Source: Desulfuromonadales bacterium
GTDB lineage: Bacteria; Desulfobacterota; Desulfuromonadia; Geobacterales; Pseudopelobacteraceae
NCBI GenBank assembly: GCA_016650295.1
Contig: JAENWA010000058.1
Location: 1-54,236 of the forward strand
Reading direction: 5' to 3'
DNA: 54,236 bases
The notes under the pieces are model-generated. The model saw only the letters and a list, made by a program, of their open reading frames with translations. It did no database searches and was not told the origin of the DNA. Below, piece after piece: positions 17,604 to 26,637 of this stretch. Numbering within the stretch: the stretch's first letter is position 1; every line of letters starts with the position of its first letter. The translations under genes were made by a program, and so were the position numbers.

Positions 17604-17991
17604 TTTTTAAATCAATCAACAAGATCATCTTCTTGTCCCGCGAAACGACCCCCCAGATCCCACTCCCTACGGTAAACGGCTGAATCAGTGTGGGCAAAGG
17701 GCGAATTACATTGTTACCGATTTCTATGATCTCCTCGACCCGGTCGACGGCAACCCGGCAGAAACAGTTATTCCCCTTGACTACGAGGATGGTTGCCGGA
17801 GAGATATCCCGTGCCTGCCCGCGGCAGACGAGCCTTTCGGCAAGCAGTACGACATCTCCCGTTTCCGTATCAGGCGAATAGTCGCTCATAGCGGTAATCT
17901 GCTCTGCATCGGCGCCGAAACTAACATCGCCGACGGTAAACACCACGAGTCGAAGCGTCGTCACCTGCCCATTTCTCCGGAAACCAGTCAT
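17584..17991 (-). CDS. CheW-like coupling protein, short form
   Basis: A 135-residue CheW-fold protein that would bridge receptors and the CheA kinase. The fold is recognisable from LRLVVFTVGDVSFGADAEQI, VDRVEEIIEI and the C-terminal MILLIDLKRV. It is divergent and lacks the usual NLRG motif. Its start overlaps the stop of the first CheW gene by four bases. Its last residues, VKGEG, are encoded by the heptamer tract. Two CheW proteins in one operon is the usual Wsp arrangement (WspB and WspD). Confidence 0.8.
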   Translation of the reverse strand: MTGFRRNGQVTTLRLVVFTVGDVSFGADAEQITAMSDYSPDTETGDVVLLAERLVCRGQARDISPATILVVKGNNCFCRVAVDRVEEIIEIGNNVIRPLPTLIQPFTVGSGIWGVVSRDKKMILLIDLKRVKGEG

Positions 17992-18479
17992 ATAACAATC
18001 TTAGCAAAGATTTTGCCGATATCGAGCAGGGTTACATTTTTTTCTCCGTAATCAAATACGCCGACAATGAACTCCCGAATTCCTGTGTCCAGTGTGGAAA
18101 GAGGGGGACTGATCTCCCGTACAGGAATATCGTCCACATCGATGACGGCATCGACAAGGATACCGGAACAGATACCATCCTTCGCCGCCAGAACTATAAA
18201 ACCTTGCGAAGGGGCCGACGCTGCAATCCCGAGGAAATGACGGATGTCGATAACCGATTCCACATCGCCTCGAACATTAATCAAACCGGCCAGGAACTCG
18301 GGCACACCGGGAACCGGGCTGATCTCTGTCGGCGGCAGTATCTCCCGGACATTTTCGCCATAAAAAGCGTAATACTCATCGGCAAGTGTGAAGATAACAA
18401 TTTTGACCCGCGCCTCTTCCACATCGATGATCTCTGTCAGGTTGTCGAATGTGCGATCGCTTTTTTCACCACTGTTCAT
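17988..18479 (-). CDS. CheW-type coupling protein
   Basis: A 163-residue CheW protein, the first gene of the signalling operon. Motifs are IVIFTLADEYYAFYGENVREI, split as VKIVIFTLADEYYAF then the E-I segment, plus PEFLAGLINVRGDV and VTLLDIGKIF. I chose the ATG at 18479 with AAGGAGTT upstream; the frame is open to 18509 but that extension lacks a ribosome site. It should couple one of the two receptors downstream to the CheA hybrid. Confidence 0.9.
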   Translation of the reverse strand: MNSGEKSDRTFDNLTEIIDVEEARVKIVIFTLADEYYAFYGENVREILPPTEISPVPGVPEFLAGLINVRGDVESVIDIRHFLGIAASAPSQGFIVLAAKDGICSGILVDAVIDVDDIPVREISPPLSTLDTGIREFIVGVFDYGEKNVTLLDIGKIFAKIVI

Positions 18480-18700
18480 GATGGAACTCCTTCTATCCTC
18501 AACATTCAACCCTCTATCCTTATCGTCTATCCAGGTTTACGATCAGGAGATACCTATTCAAAATTATTCAAAAAATAACATAAAACCGTGCCAATGGAAA
18601 GAATTTGACCCTTATTGAGGAATGTTGAAAAATAATTGCTTCATCCTGAAGCTGGACAACGGAGCACGCTCATACCAACGGCACAAGGCCGGTTTTGCGG

Positions 18701-18729
18701 TTGATACGACGTATGACCTGTGCTATACA
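18701..18729 (+). promoter_or_regulatory. Likely housekeeping promoter of nadC-birA-coaX
   Basis: TTGATA (18701-18706), a 17-base spacer and TATACA (18724-18729) lie 29 bases before the nadC start. The spacing is ideal and both hexamers match the sigma-70 consensus well. Confidence 0.55.
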
Positions 18730-18757
18730 TGGGCACATTTTATACCGAGGCTAAGCT

Positions 18758-19585
18758 ATGATGCTTTCTCTTGACCGACTGATCGAACAGGCACTTCTGG
18801 AAGATATTCATACCGGTGATATTACTACCCAGGCGGTTGTGCCGGGATTGCGCCCAGCGTCGGCCCGTCTGATCGCCAAGGAAGCGCTGGTGCTGGCGGG
18901 GCTTTTCGTGGCGCAGAGGGTTTTTCTGCGGATCAATCCCGAGGTGGTTTTCAACGCCTGTTTCGCAGAAGGTGCTCTCGTGGAAAAGGGTGCTGTTCTG
19001 GCTACCGTGCAGGGGAATGCATCCGACCTGCTCATGGCGGAACGGGTGTCGCTCAACCTGCTGCAGCGCATGTGCGGCATTGCCACGCTGACCTCCCGTT
19101 ATGTTCAGGCGGTCAGTGGTACAAAGGCCCGTATTGTGGACACCCGCAAGACGACCCCCGGTTTGCGTGAAGTTGAAAAGTACGCCGTACGGGTCGGGGG
19201 CGGTATCAATCATCGCACCGGTCTCTACGATGGTGTGCTCATCAAGGAAAATCACATCGCGGCATCCGGAGGTATTGCCGAGGCGATCAGCCGTGCCCGG
19301 GCCTATATCCCCCACACACTCAGGATTGAAATCGAGACCGAAACACCACAGCAGGTTGAGGAGGCGCTGGCTGCCGGCGCTGACATTATCATGCTGGATA
19401 ATATGGATTGCGAAACCATGCAGCACTGTGTCGGCATGATCAACGGCCGGGCGCTGGTGGAGGCCTCCGGCGGCGTCAACCTGGATACGGTGCGGGCCAT
19501 CGCGGAAACCGGCGTTGATATCATTTCTATCGGTGCCTTGACGCACTCGCCTCGCGCCATGGATATCTCCATGCTGCTTGACTGA
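18758..19585 (+). CDS. nadC: Nicotinate-nucleotide pyrophosphorylase (quinolinate phosphoribosyltransferase)
   Basis: A 275-residue enzyme converting quinolinate and PRPP to nicotinate mononucleotide and CO2 in de novo NAD synthesis. Signature motifs are LEDIHTGDITT, the substrate-binding VDTRKTTPGLR, KYAVRVGGGINHRTGLYD, IKENHI and VEASGGVNL. Length matches the family. Two ATGs are adjacent at 18758 and 18761; GAGG lies just upstream. birA follows after two bases. Confidence 0.95.
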   Translation: MMLSLDRLIEQALLEDIHTGDITTQAVVPGLRPASARLIAKEALVLAGLFVAQRVFLRINPEVVFNACFAEGALVEKGAVLATVQGNASDLLMAERVSLNLLQRMCGIATLTSRYVQAVSGTKARIVDTRKTTPGLREVEKYAVRVGGGINHRTGLYDGVLIKENHIAASGGIAEAISRARAYIPHTLRIEIETETPQQVEEALAAGADIIMLDNMDCETMQHCVGMINGRALVEASGGVNLDTVRAIAETGVDIISIGALTHSPRAMDISMLLD

Positions 19586-19587
19586 TC

Positions 19588-20568
19588 ATGTCCCGTGCCG
19601 CCGCGGTCATACTGAGACTGTTCAGGGAAGCTGGCAGTGGTTTTGTATCGGGAGAACTGGTCAGCCGTGAGTTGCAGATGTCACGGACTGCTGTCTGGAA
19701 GCATATCAACGGGCTTCGTGAAGCCGGCTACATCATCGAAGCAATCCCGTCTCGCGGATATCACCTGCTTTCAACGCCGGATATTCTCAGTGCGGAAGAG
19801 GTGCTCCAAAAGCTGCGCACAACCCGTATCGGCCGGCATCTGGTCTGCCTGCGGGAGACCGCATCCACCAATGCCGACGCCTTCCGGCTGGCAGAGGATG
19901 GGGCTGACGAAGGGACGACCGTCATCGCTGAAGAACAGAGCGGCGGCAAGGGGCGTCGCGGGCGGGTCTGGTCATCACCGTCCGGTGTCAACCTGTACTG
20001 TTCGGTGGTGCTCCGTCCGGCGATTATGCCGCACGAGGCGCCGCAACTGACCTTCCTGTCCGCGGTTGCCGTTGCACGAGCTATCGAGCAGTCAACCGCG
20101 CTGAAGCCGGAGATCAAATGGCCCAACGATGTGCTGATCAAAGGGCGGAAAGTGGCCGGACTGCTCAACGAGATGAGTGCCGAGACCGATGGCATCAATT
20201 TCGTTATCCTCGGTATAGGTGTCAATCTGAACATGACCGAGGCCCAGTTTCCCGCGGACCTGCGCACCCCGGCTACCTCGCTGCTGCTGGAACAGGGTCG
20301 CCCGGTCAATCGGGCCCAGTTTGCCGCACGTATGCTGGAAGAGCTGGACCGCTTGTATACCGGCTTTCTTGCGCAAGGGTTCGGTCCGGTGCGTGACGAG
20401 TGGCAGCAGCGCTGCAATGCCGGCGGTCGAGAGATTGTTGTGAGTGAAGGCGGTAGAGAGACGGTTCGGGGCATGTTCAACGGCATTGATGGCGACGGCG
20501 CCCTGCTGCTGCGACTCCCGGATGGTACTGCTGAACGGGTAATAAGTGGTGATGTGAGGGTTATCTGA
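19588..20568 (+). CDS. birA: Bifunctional biotin-[acetyl-CoA-carboxylase] ligase and biotin repressor
   Basis: A 326-residue BirA. An N-terminal winged helix ([20 protein letters not shown]) would bind the biotin operator. The ligase domain has the biotinyl-AMP motif [29 protein letters not shown] and a C-terminal SH3-like domain. It attaches biotin to carboxylase carrier proteins and represses biotin genes when loaded. It is packed between nadC and coaX with gaps of two bases and one base. Confidence 0.94.
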   Translation: MSRAAAVILRLFREAGSGFVSGELVSRELQMSRTAVWKHINGLREAGYIIEAIPSRGYHLLSTPDILSAEEVLQKLRTTRIGRHLVCLRETASTNADAFRLAEDGADEGTTVIAEEQSGGKGRRGRVWSSPSGVNLYCSVVLRPAIMPHEAPQLTFLSAVAVARAIEQSTALKPEIKWPNDVLIKGRKVAGLLNEMSAETDGINFVILGIGVNLNMTEAQFPADLRTPATSLLLEQGRPVNRAQFAARMLEELDRLYTGFLAQGFGPVRDEWQQRCNAGGREIVVSEGGRETVRGMFNGIDGDGALLLRLPDGTAERVISGDVRVI

Positions 20569-20569
20569 C

Positions 20570-21334
20570 ATGCTTCTGGTCATCGATGTAGGAAACAGCA
20601 ATATTGTCCTGGGGGTGTACGACGGCCTTACGCTTGTACGCAACTGGCGTCTGTCCACCGACAAGTCCCGTACCTCCGACGAATACGCGGTTCTGCTGCA
20701 CAGCCTGTTTGCCCAGGCGGAACTGGGCTTTGCATCCGTCAAGGCTGCCATTATCTCATCGGTTGTTCCTCCGCTGACCGGGGTGATGGAGGCCATTACC
20801 CGTGATTTTTTTCACCATACTCCCTATGTTGTCGGTCCGGGCATCAAAACCGGCATGCCGATTCAGTATGACAATCCCCGCGAAGTGGGGGCCGACCGGA
20901 TCGTCAATGCCGTAGCCGGGTACGAAAAACATCACTGTGCCCTTGTGATTGTTGATTTCGGCACCGCCACCACCTTTGATTATGTCAACGCTAAGGGAGA
21001 ATACTGCGGCGGCGCCATCGCGCCGGGCCTGGCCATCTCGGTGGAGGCCTTGTTCCAGAGGGCCAGCAAGCTGCCGCGTATCGATATTGTCAAACCCCCC
21101 TCCATCATTGCCAAGAACACGGTAAACTCCATGCAGGCCGGTATTTTTTATGGTTATGTCGGCCTGGTGGACGAGATAGTCAGTCGCATCAAGCAGGAAA
21201 GCAGGGATAGCCCCAAGGTCATCGCCACCGGCGGCCTGGCCAATCTGATCGCCCCGGAATCTCGTACCATCGAGGAAGTGGATGACTTTCTCACCCTGGA
21301 CGGGCTGAGGATATTGTACGAACGAAACAGGTAG
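20570..21334 (+). CDS. coaX: Type III pantothenate kinase
   Basis: A 254-residue CoaX that phosphorylates pantothenate in the first step of coenzyme A synthesis. It has the N-terminal phosphate motif [15 protein letters not shown], the signature [15 protein letters not shown] with the catalytic aspartate, [10 protein letters not shown] and [11 protein letters not shown]. It begins one base after the birA stop, so it is the last gene of the nadC-birA-coaX unit. Confidence 0.95.
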   Translation: MLLVIDVGNSNIVLGVYDGLTLVRNWRLSTDKSRTSDEYAVLLHSLFAQAELGFASVKAAIISSVVPPLTGVMEAITRDFFHHTPYVVGPGIKTGMPIQYDNPREVGADRIVNAVAGYEKHHCALVIVDFGTATTFDYVNAKGEYCGGAIAPGLAISVEALFQRASKLPRIDIVKPPSIIAKNTVNSMQAGIFYGYVGLVDEIVSRIKQESRDSPKVIATGGLANLIAPESRTIEEVDDFLTLDGLRILYERNR

Positions 21335-21416
21335 GGTTGGATCTTGGTCCAGAGACTATAGATGCTGATTTTGCAGACGGTTTAACTTTGTAAGCTCCAC
21401 ATTCCTTGCAAACACA

Positions 21417-21502
21417 GTAGGGGCGACCCGGTGGGTCGCCCTGGTTGCCAATATCCGAGAATGTTGATGATTCCGGCAAGGGCGCATGCCATGCGCCCCT
21501 AC
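21417..21502. repeat. MITE-like element with GTAGGGGCG/CGCCCCTAC termini
   Basis: An 86-base non-coding stretch bounded by perfect 9-base terminal inverted repeats. Inside are two further dyads: GGGCGACC paired with GGTCGCCC at the left, and GGGCGCAT paired with ATGCGCCC at the right. Repeats with this GTAGGGGCG end are familiar as dispersed palindromic sequences in many bacterial genomes. It occupies part of the 355-base gap between coaX and the vapBC promoter and has no coding potential. Confidence 0.7.
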
Positions 21503-21514
21503 GAATAAATTCCA

Positions 21515-21538
21515 CAAATTCCGGCATGCCGGAATTTG
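21515..21538. repeat. 24-base perfect palindrome
   Basis: The half-site CAAATTCCGGCA runs directly into its reverse complement with no spacer. No T-tract follows, so it is not an ordinary terminator. It sits 13 bases after the MITE-like repeat and 80 bases upstream of the vapBC -35 element. It could be part of the dispersed repeat or an operator. Confidence 0.75.
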
Positions 21539-21617
21539 GCAGAACTATTTGATTAATAACAATAGGGCTTCAAAAAACGGCTGTTTTTTTGGCAGAGGCG
21601 CCAATTACATTCCTATA

Positions 21618-21647
21618 TTGACATCCATTGCGGTGTTGCATTACAAT
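21618..21647 (+). promoter_or_regulatory. vapBC promoter
   Basis: TTGACA (21618-21623), 18 bases, then TACAAT (21642-21647), 43 bases before the antitoxin start. It is overlapped by the inverted repeat at 21636-21664. Confidence 0.75.
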
Positions 21648-21664
21648 CATAATAAGTAATGCAA
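21636..21664. promoter_or_regulatory. Candidate VapB operator (TTGCATTAC-N11-GTAATGCAA)
   Basis: A perfect 9-base inverted repeat with an 11-base spacer covers the -10 element and probable transcription start. Toxin-antitoxin operons of this class are repressed by the antitoxin binding such dyads, so autoregulation is expected. Confidence 0.7.
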
Positions 21665-21689
21665 TTATGCGATATGTGGAGATAATCAA

Positions 21690-21929
21690 ATGGCCTACTC
21701 GGCGACTATTACATCAAAAGGGCAGATCACAATACCCCGTGCTGCCAGAAATGCTTTGAATTCCTCGACTGTTGATATTGAAGTACAAGGAAATCTGGTA
21801 ATTCTGCGTCCGGTGCAGAGTGTTGCCGGTTCTCTGGCTGGATATGGCGGCAGTACGAAACCTTTCGACGAAATACGGGACAAGGTGTGGCAGGAGGTTG
21901 CCGATGAAAAAGCGGGCGAGCCTTCCTGA
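21690..21929 (+). CDS. vapB: AbrB/MazE-fold antitoxin (VapB-like)
   Basis: A 79-residue antitoxin. Its N-terminal swapped-hairpin DNA-binding motif SATITSKGQITIPRAAR is typical of the SpoVT-AbrB family, and the C-terminal half (PFDEIRDKVWQEVADEKAG) would bind the toxin. The toxin gene starts 26 bases before its stop, a common overlap for TA pairs. It should neutralise the PIN ribonuclease and repress the operon through the dyad upstream. Confidence 0.88.
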   Translation: MAYSATITSKGQITIPRAARNALNSSTVDIEVQGNLVILRPVQSVAGSLAGYGGSTKPFDEIRDKVWQEVADEKAGEPS

Positions 21930-22293
21930 TACTAACTTCATCCTGCGTTATCTGTTGCGAGATAACGAGGAACATTTTGTCGAAGCATCGGTTTTTTTTG
22001 AGAATGTTCGGGTCGGAAAAGAATGTGCCATTATTTCCGAATCCGTCCTGATTGAGTGTTTGTATGTGCTGACTAAGCATTACAAGGTCCCGCGAGCCGA
22101 CGCCGCCAGAAGTTTGGGAGGGATTCTCATCTACAAGGGTATTGTCAATTCTGACCGTGAACTTTTGTCGAAGGCGCTGACAGCTTTTGCAGAATCCACT
22201 CTTGATCCGGTAGATTGCGTTCTTCTGCAAAAGAGTGTTCTTGAAGGCCATACAGTGCGGACATTTGACAAGGGTTTGCTGAAACAGCTCTAG
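21904..22293 (+). CDS. vapC: PIN-domain ribonuclease toxin (VapC-like)
   Basis: A 129-residue PIN-domain toxin predicted to cleave RNA in a metal-dependent way. Acidic residues fit the active site: D in LPDTNFILRYLL, E in SVLIECLY, D in LDPVDCVLL and D in TFDKGLLK. The ATG at 21904 lies inside the antitoxin gene and gives the normal PIN start; longer readings run into antitoxin coding sequence. The RNA target is not predictable. Confidence 0.88.
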   Translation: MKKRASLPDTNFILRYLLRDNEEHFVEASVFFENVRVGKECAIISESVLIECLYVLTKHYKVPRADAARSLGGILIYKGIVNSDRELLSKALTAFAESTLDPVDCVLLQKSVLEGHTVRTFDKGLLKQL

Positions 22294-22341
22294 CAACAGG
22301 TAGCTGATTGTTCATATCATTCAACTCAAGGAGGAGAAAAG

Positions 22342-24420
22342 ATGGGACAGTTCGAGACGGGCAAGATTCGTAACCTTGGAATTGTGGCACACGGCGGGGC
22401 CGGCAAGACCTCGCTGGCCGAAGCGATCCTCTTCAATACCGGGATGATCGACCGCCTGGGGCGGGTGGATGATGGCTCTTCCACGATGGACTTCGAGCCG
22501 GAAGAGATCAAGCGCAAGATATCCATCACCTCGGCACTTGACCATTGCGAGTGGGACGGACACTCCATACATATTGTGGATACCCCCGGATATGGCAATT
22601 TCATCGCTGACACCCGTGCCTGTATGCGGGCTCTGGATTGCGCGGTCGTGATGCTGTCGGCCATCTCGGGTGTCAAGGCCCAGACCGAGGAGATCTGGAA
22701 GTGGGCCAATGAATTCGAGATCCCGCGTATCGCCTTTGTCAACAAGATGGATCGCGAACGGGCCAGTTTTCTGCGCGCCATCGACGATATGGAAAAGTCC
22801 CTGGGCGCCCGCGGTGTGGCCATTCAGATGCCGATCGGCGTTGAGGCCGATTTTCAGGGTGTGATCGATCTGATCACCATGAAGGCGTATTTTTATGCCA
22901 AGGACGGGTCCGGGACATTCACCGAAGGCGCCATCCCTGCCGAATCAGCCGAAGAGGCGGCACGACTGCGCGAACATCTCGTGGAAACCGTTGCCGAAGC
23001 CTATGACGCCCTGACCGAGAAGTATCTGGAGGCGGGCGAGTTGACCGAGGAGGAAATTATTGACGGCCTGCGGGTCGGCACCATGCGCAATACGTTTACG
23101 GCGGTGTTGTGCGGTTCGGCAACTGCAAATATCGGCGTAAAACAGCTGCTGGATGCCGTCTGCGCCTACCTGCCGTCACCCCTGGACCGCACCAAGGCAG
23201 TTGGGACGCATCCCAAGAGCGGCGACATGCTGGAGCGGGCCCCGGACGAGAAGGAACCATTTTCGGCGCTGGTGTTCAAGACCACCTCCGATCCCTATAC
23301 CGGCAAGATCACCATCTTCCGGATCTATTCGGGCGTGCTCAACTCGGATTCCACCATCTTCAACTCCACCAGGGGGGTTGATGAGAGAATCGGCCAGATA
23401 TACGAACTGGAAGGCAAGAAGCAGCATCCCATCAAACAGGCTGTTGCCGGTGATATTGTCGCCGTTGCCAAGCTGAAAGAGACTATTACCGGTGATACGC
23501 TTTGCGATGCCGCCAAGCCGATCATCTATGAACCGGCCAAACAGCTGTTGCCGGTGATTTCCTATGCGATTGAGCCCAAGACCAAGGCCGACGAGGACAA
23601 GATCCACAACGCCCTGCATCGCATGATCGAGGAGGAGCCGACCCTGGAGTCGCACCGCGATACCCAGACCAAGGAGTTCATCATCTCCGGCATGGGACAG
23701 GTGCATCTGGAGGTGATCGTCGAGAAGCTCAAACGCAAGTTCGGCGTGGAAGTCTTGTTGAAAACGCCCAAGGTCCCCTATCTGGAGACCATCCGCGGTA
23801 CGGCCAAGGTGCAGGGCAAGTACAAGAAACAGTCCGGCGGGCGCGGCCAGTATGGTGACTGCTGGATCGAGATGGGACCGACCGGTCGCGGTGACGGGTA
23901 TGTCTTTGAGGACAAGGTCGTGGGCGGCGTTATCCCACGTCAGTACATACCGGCGGTGGACAAGGGTATCCACGACGCATCACTGGAAGGATTCCTGGCC
24001 GGTTATCCGGTGGTTGACTTCAGGGTAGCGCTCTATGACGGTTCTTTCCACACGGTGGATTCCTCGGAGATGGCCTTCAAGGTGGCAGGCTCCATGGCCT
24101 TCAAGAAGGCCATGGAGGTGTGCAAACCGGTCCTGCTGGAGCCGATTGTGAATCTGAAGGTAACCGTACCTGACGAGAACATGGGGGATGTGATCGGCGA
24201 CCTCAACTCACGACGCGGCAAGGTGGTGGGGGTCGAGCCCAAGGCCAACTCCCAGATCATACGGGCGGTGGTTCCCATGTCTGAGGTCTTGGCCTACTCC
24301 AACGACCTCAAGTCAATGACCAGCGATCGCGGGATGTTCAGCACGGAGTTCTCTCATTACGAGGAGATGCCGACCCATCTGTCCCAGAAGGTAATAGCTG
24401 AAGCGAGTGCCGACAAATAG
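22342..24420 (+). CDS. Elongation factor G paralogue (EF-G-like GTPase)
   Basis: A 692-residue translational GTPase with the EF-G domain order: G domain, domains II-V and the C-terminal EF-G fold. The P-loop is AHGGAGKTS where the main EF-G has AHIDAGKTT; G3 is DTPGYGNF and G4 is NKMD. Such variants belong to the second EF-G family, which may work in translocation, ribosome recycling or stress. It stands alone here and not in the str operon, supporting a paralogue of the housekeeping fusA. AAGGAGG precedes the start. Confidence 0.9.
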   Translation: MGQFETGKIRNLGIVAHGGAGKTSLAEAILFNTGMIDRLGRVDDGSSTMDFEPEEIKRKISITSALDHCEWDGHSIHIVDTPGYGNFIADTRACMRALDCAVVMLSAISGVKAQTEEIWKWANEFEIPRIAFVNKMDRERASFLRAIDDMEKSLGARGVAIQMPIGVEADFQGVIDLITMKAYFYAKDGSGTFTEGAIPAESAEEAARLREHLVETVAEAYDALTEKYLEAGELTEEEIIDGLRVGTMRNTFTAVLCGSATANIGVKQLLDAVCAYLPSPLDRTKAVGTHPKSGDMLERAPDEKEPFSALVFKTTSDPYTGKITIFRIYSGVLNSDSTIFNSTRGVDERIGQIYELEGKKQHPIKQAVAGDIVAVAKLKETITGDTLCDAAKPIIYEPAKQLLPVISYAIEPKTKADEDKIHNALHRMIEEEPTLESHRDTQTKEFIISGMGQVHLEVIVEKLKRKFGVEVLLKTPKVPYLETIRGTAKVQGKYKKQSGGRGQYGDCWIEMGPTGRGDGYVFEDKVVGGVIPRQYIPAVDKGIHDASLEGFLAGYPVVDFRVALYDGSFHTVDSSEMAFKVAGSMAFKKAMEVCKPVLLEPIVNLKVTVPDENMGDVIGDLNSRRGKVVGVEPKANSQIIRAVVPMSEVLAYSNDLKSMTSDRGMFSTEFSHYEEMPTHLSQKVIAEASADK

Positions 24421-24495
24421 AATAATGCGTCCACGTTCCGCGCCGGTTGTTGTGGTGAGGTTCATGAGGATGGTCATGAATAACGGAGGTTATCA

Positions 24496-25671
24496 ATGGA
24501 TATCAAGTTCAGCAAGGATTCGGCCGGCAATCAGCAGGATGCTGCCGACAGCAAAGGAAAGCAGAATGCCCTGTTGGTTTTGCTGCTGGTTCTGGTCGGT
24601 GGTTTTGTGTATATCTATTTTTTTACCGGGCTGATCAAGCCGGTGAAAGAGGAAAAAACGGCCGAGGCTCCACCACCGGTATCACAGGTAACCAAGAAGG
24701 CGCTTCCTGCTGTTGATGGAGCGCCTGCCAAGGCAGACGCTGACGGTGAGGTAAAAAAGGATGCTGCCGCCCCGGCGGTGAAGCCCTTACCTGCCCCGGC
24801 GCCTCCGGCTGCCGCGCCTGCGCCCGTTGCGGCTGCGAAGCCTGTTTCGGCTGCGAAGCCTGTTGTTCAGGAGGCTGCCAAGGTCAAGGAAGAGCCGAAG
24901 CTGACTGCCGAGGCGCAACCTTCTGTAAAGAAACCGCTCCCGGCGGCTGGCAAGGCTGACGTGAAAAAACCGGCGCCTCCTGAGAAAAAGGAGCCGGTTG
25001 CAGCAGAGAATAAAGCTCAGCCAGCCAAAGTTGATGAAAAGAAACCTGCTGAAGCGAAGAAACCTCAGGCGGCCAAGGTTGATGAAAAGAAGCCTGCTGA
25101 CGTGAAGAAGCCGGCCGAAAAAAAAGCTGTGGCTGTTCCCGCCGTTGTAACGGCCAAGAAAGAGGTTCAAAAGCCTGTCAAGAAGGAGCCTGCCGACTCG
25201 GGCAAAGTAACCGGCTCCGGACCCTGGACCGTGCTGGTTGGAAATTATGTTTTGGAAGAGGCGCTGGCGACGGATTTGGCACGGGTCAGGAAAGCCGGCC
25301 TCGATGCCTATGTCGTGCCGGGAGTAAAGAAAAAAAGCCATATGAACCGCCTTCTGTTGGCTGATTTTACCGATCGCGATTCCGCCCAGGCAGAGTTGAC
25401 CAAACTGAAACGATATACATCGGATGCCTTTATGATCGACAACGCCGGGATGCATAGTGTGTATGCCGGTTCCTACCTGCTTGATGCCCGGGCCGGGTCC
25501 GAGAAGGAGCGGCTTGCTGTTGCCGGTTTCAAGCTGACCGTACAGCGTGTTGACGTATCGATCCCGTCGAAAAACCTTACGGCCGGCAGCTTTGCCGAAA
25601 AGAGTGCCGCAGAACAAGCCCTGAAAAAACTGCGGGCTGCCGATGTGAAGGCAACCTTGTCGCACCAATAG
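24496..25671 (+). CDS. Membrane-anchored SPOR-domain protein with Lys/Pro/Ala-rich linker
   Basis: A 391-residue protein with one transmembrane helix (about residues 25-46), a long periplasmic KPA-rich linker (about 55-230) and a C-terminal region with two SPOR-like repeats (GPWTVLVGNYVLEEAL and HSVYAGSYLLDARAGS). SPOR domains bind denuded septal peptidoglycan, suggesting a role at the division site. The linker contains a recent tandem duplication around residues 175-205 (VDEKKPA units). GGAGG lies upstream. It probably starts a unit with the next two genes. Confidence 0.78.
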   Translation: MDIKFSKDSAGNQQDAADSKGKQNALLVLLLVLVGGFVYIYFFTGLIKPVKEEKTAEAPPPVSQVTKKALPAVDGAPAKADADGEVKKDAAAPAVKPLPAPAPPAAAPAPVAAAKPVSAAKPVVQEAAKVKEEPKLTAEAQPSVKKPLPAAGKADVKKPAPPEKKEPVAAENKAQPAKVDEKKPAEAKKPQAAKVDEKKPADVKKPAEKKAVAVPAVVTAKKEVQKPVKKEPADSGKVTGSGPWTVLVGNYVLEEALATDLARVRKAGLDAYVVPGVKKKSHMNRLLLADFTDRDSAQAELTKLKRYTSDAFMIDNAGMHSVYAGSYLLDARAGSEKERLAVAGFKLTVQRVDVSIPSKNLTAGSFAEKSAAEQALKKLRAADVKATLSHQ

Positions 25672-25676
25672 GGCAT

Positions 25677-26624
25677 ATGGCGGACGTGGTCAAATTCAGG
25701 GTATCTCCGGCCGTTGCAGCGTTTGTCAGGCCCGGTGTTGCGGTCGAAAAAAAGCTTGCCGGTATTCAGACGGCTCCGATAATGGAGCCGTCTGAGCGGT
25801 TGACCCTTCTGTTTTGTCTTATGAAAGATGCGGATGCGGCAGTCAAGACAGCGGCCGAATCCGCATTTGCCTCGGTGCCTGAAGATGCTGTCCTGTCATA
25901 CATTCAAGCCGCTGCTGTCCATCCTTCTCTTTTGAGCGAACTGGCCAGGGTTCATTACTCCAAGGCTGATGTTGCGGATGCGCTTCTGAACACAGAGCAG
26001 CTTCCCCTGCCGGCCCGGCAGTTTTTGCAGAGGCAGCAGGCAAGCGTACCACTTGTGCCTCCTGTGCAGGACATACCTCCACCGGAAGATGATGCAGAAG
26101 ATGTTTATGAGGAGTCGGGAGATGCTTTTGAAACTCCGGGAGCTGATCTGCCCTGCGCAGAAGAGCGGATGCAAGAGGATGATGCCGGGGAAATTGAAGA
26201 AGAAGGGGAACAGTTTCAGAGCAAGTACAAGATTGCCATGGTCATGGGGATTTCCGAGAAGATCAAGATGGCATTGTCGGGTGACAAGGAATGGCGCGCA
26301 ATTCTGATCAAGGATTCCAACAAGCTAGTTTCAGCTGGTGTTATTAAGAATCCGCGTATAACCGACGGCGAGATACTTACGATCCTGAAGGTTGGCGTCC
26401 AGAATGATGAGATCATACGTCTGATCTGTGCCAACAAGGAATGGGTCAAAAACTACAACATCCGCAAGGCACTGATACTCTGCCCAAAAACGCCCCTGCC
26501 AAACGCATTGCGTTATCTGGCAACGCTGAATGAGAAGGATATTGCCGGTTTTGCCAAAAGCAAAAATATTTCATCGGTGATTGCCACGCAGGCCAAGCGA
26601 ACGTTACTCTCCAAAAAACGATAA
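25677..26624 (+). CDS. Hypothetical protein, helical with acidic linker
   Basis: A 315-residue soluble protein I do not recognise. Residues 1-125 are helical and HEAT-like in rhythm (repeated SERLTLLFCLMKDADAAV-type helices). Residues about 130-180 are a very acidic Glu/Asp-rich linker. The C-terminal 135 residues are another helical block (KIKMALSGDKEWRAILIKDS). It lies between the SPOR protein and the MglA-like protein with short gaps, so the three are probably coexpressed. A scaffold or adaptor role is only a guess. Confidence 0.75.
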   Translation: MADVVKFRVSPAVAAFVRPGVAVEKKLAGIQTAPIMEPSERLTLLFCLMKDADAAVKTAAESAFASVPEDAVLSYIQAAAVHPSLLSELARVHYSKADVADALLNTEQLPLPARQFLQRQQASVPLVPPVQDIPPPEDDAEDVYEESGDAFETPGADLPCAEERMQEDDAGEIEEEGEQFQSKYKIAMVMGISEKIKMALSGDKEWRAILIKDSNKLVSAGVIKNPRITDGEILTILKVGVQNDEIIRLICANKEWVKNYNIRKALILCPKTPLPNALRYLATLNEKDIAGFAKSKNISSVIATQAKRTLLSKKR

Positions 26625-26637
26625 CAACGGAGCCTGA

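Noticed and set aside
18571-18600. Possible sigma-54 promoter for the chemosensory operon (TGGCACG on the minus strand)
   Set aside because: The -24 element is perfect, but the -12 position reads TATG and not TTGC, so the GG-N10-GC rule fails.
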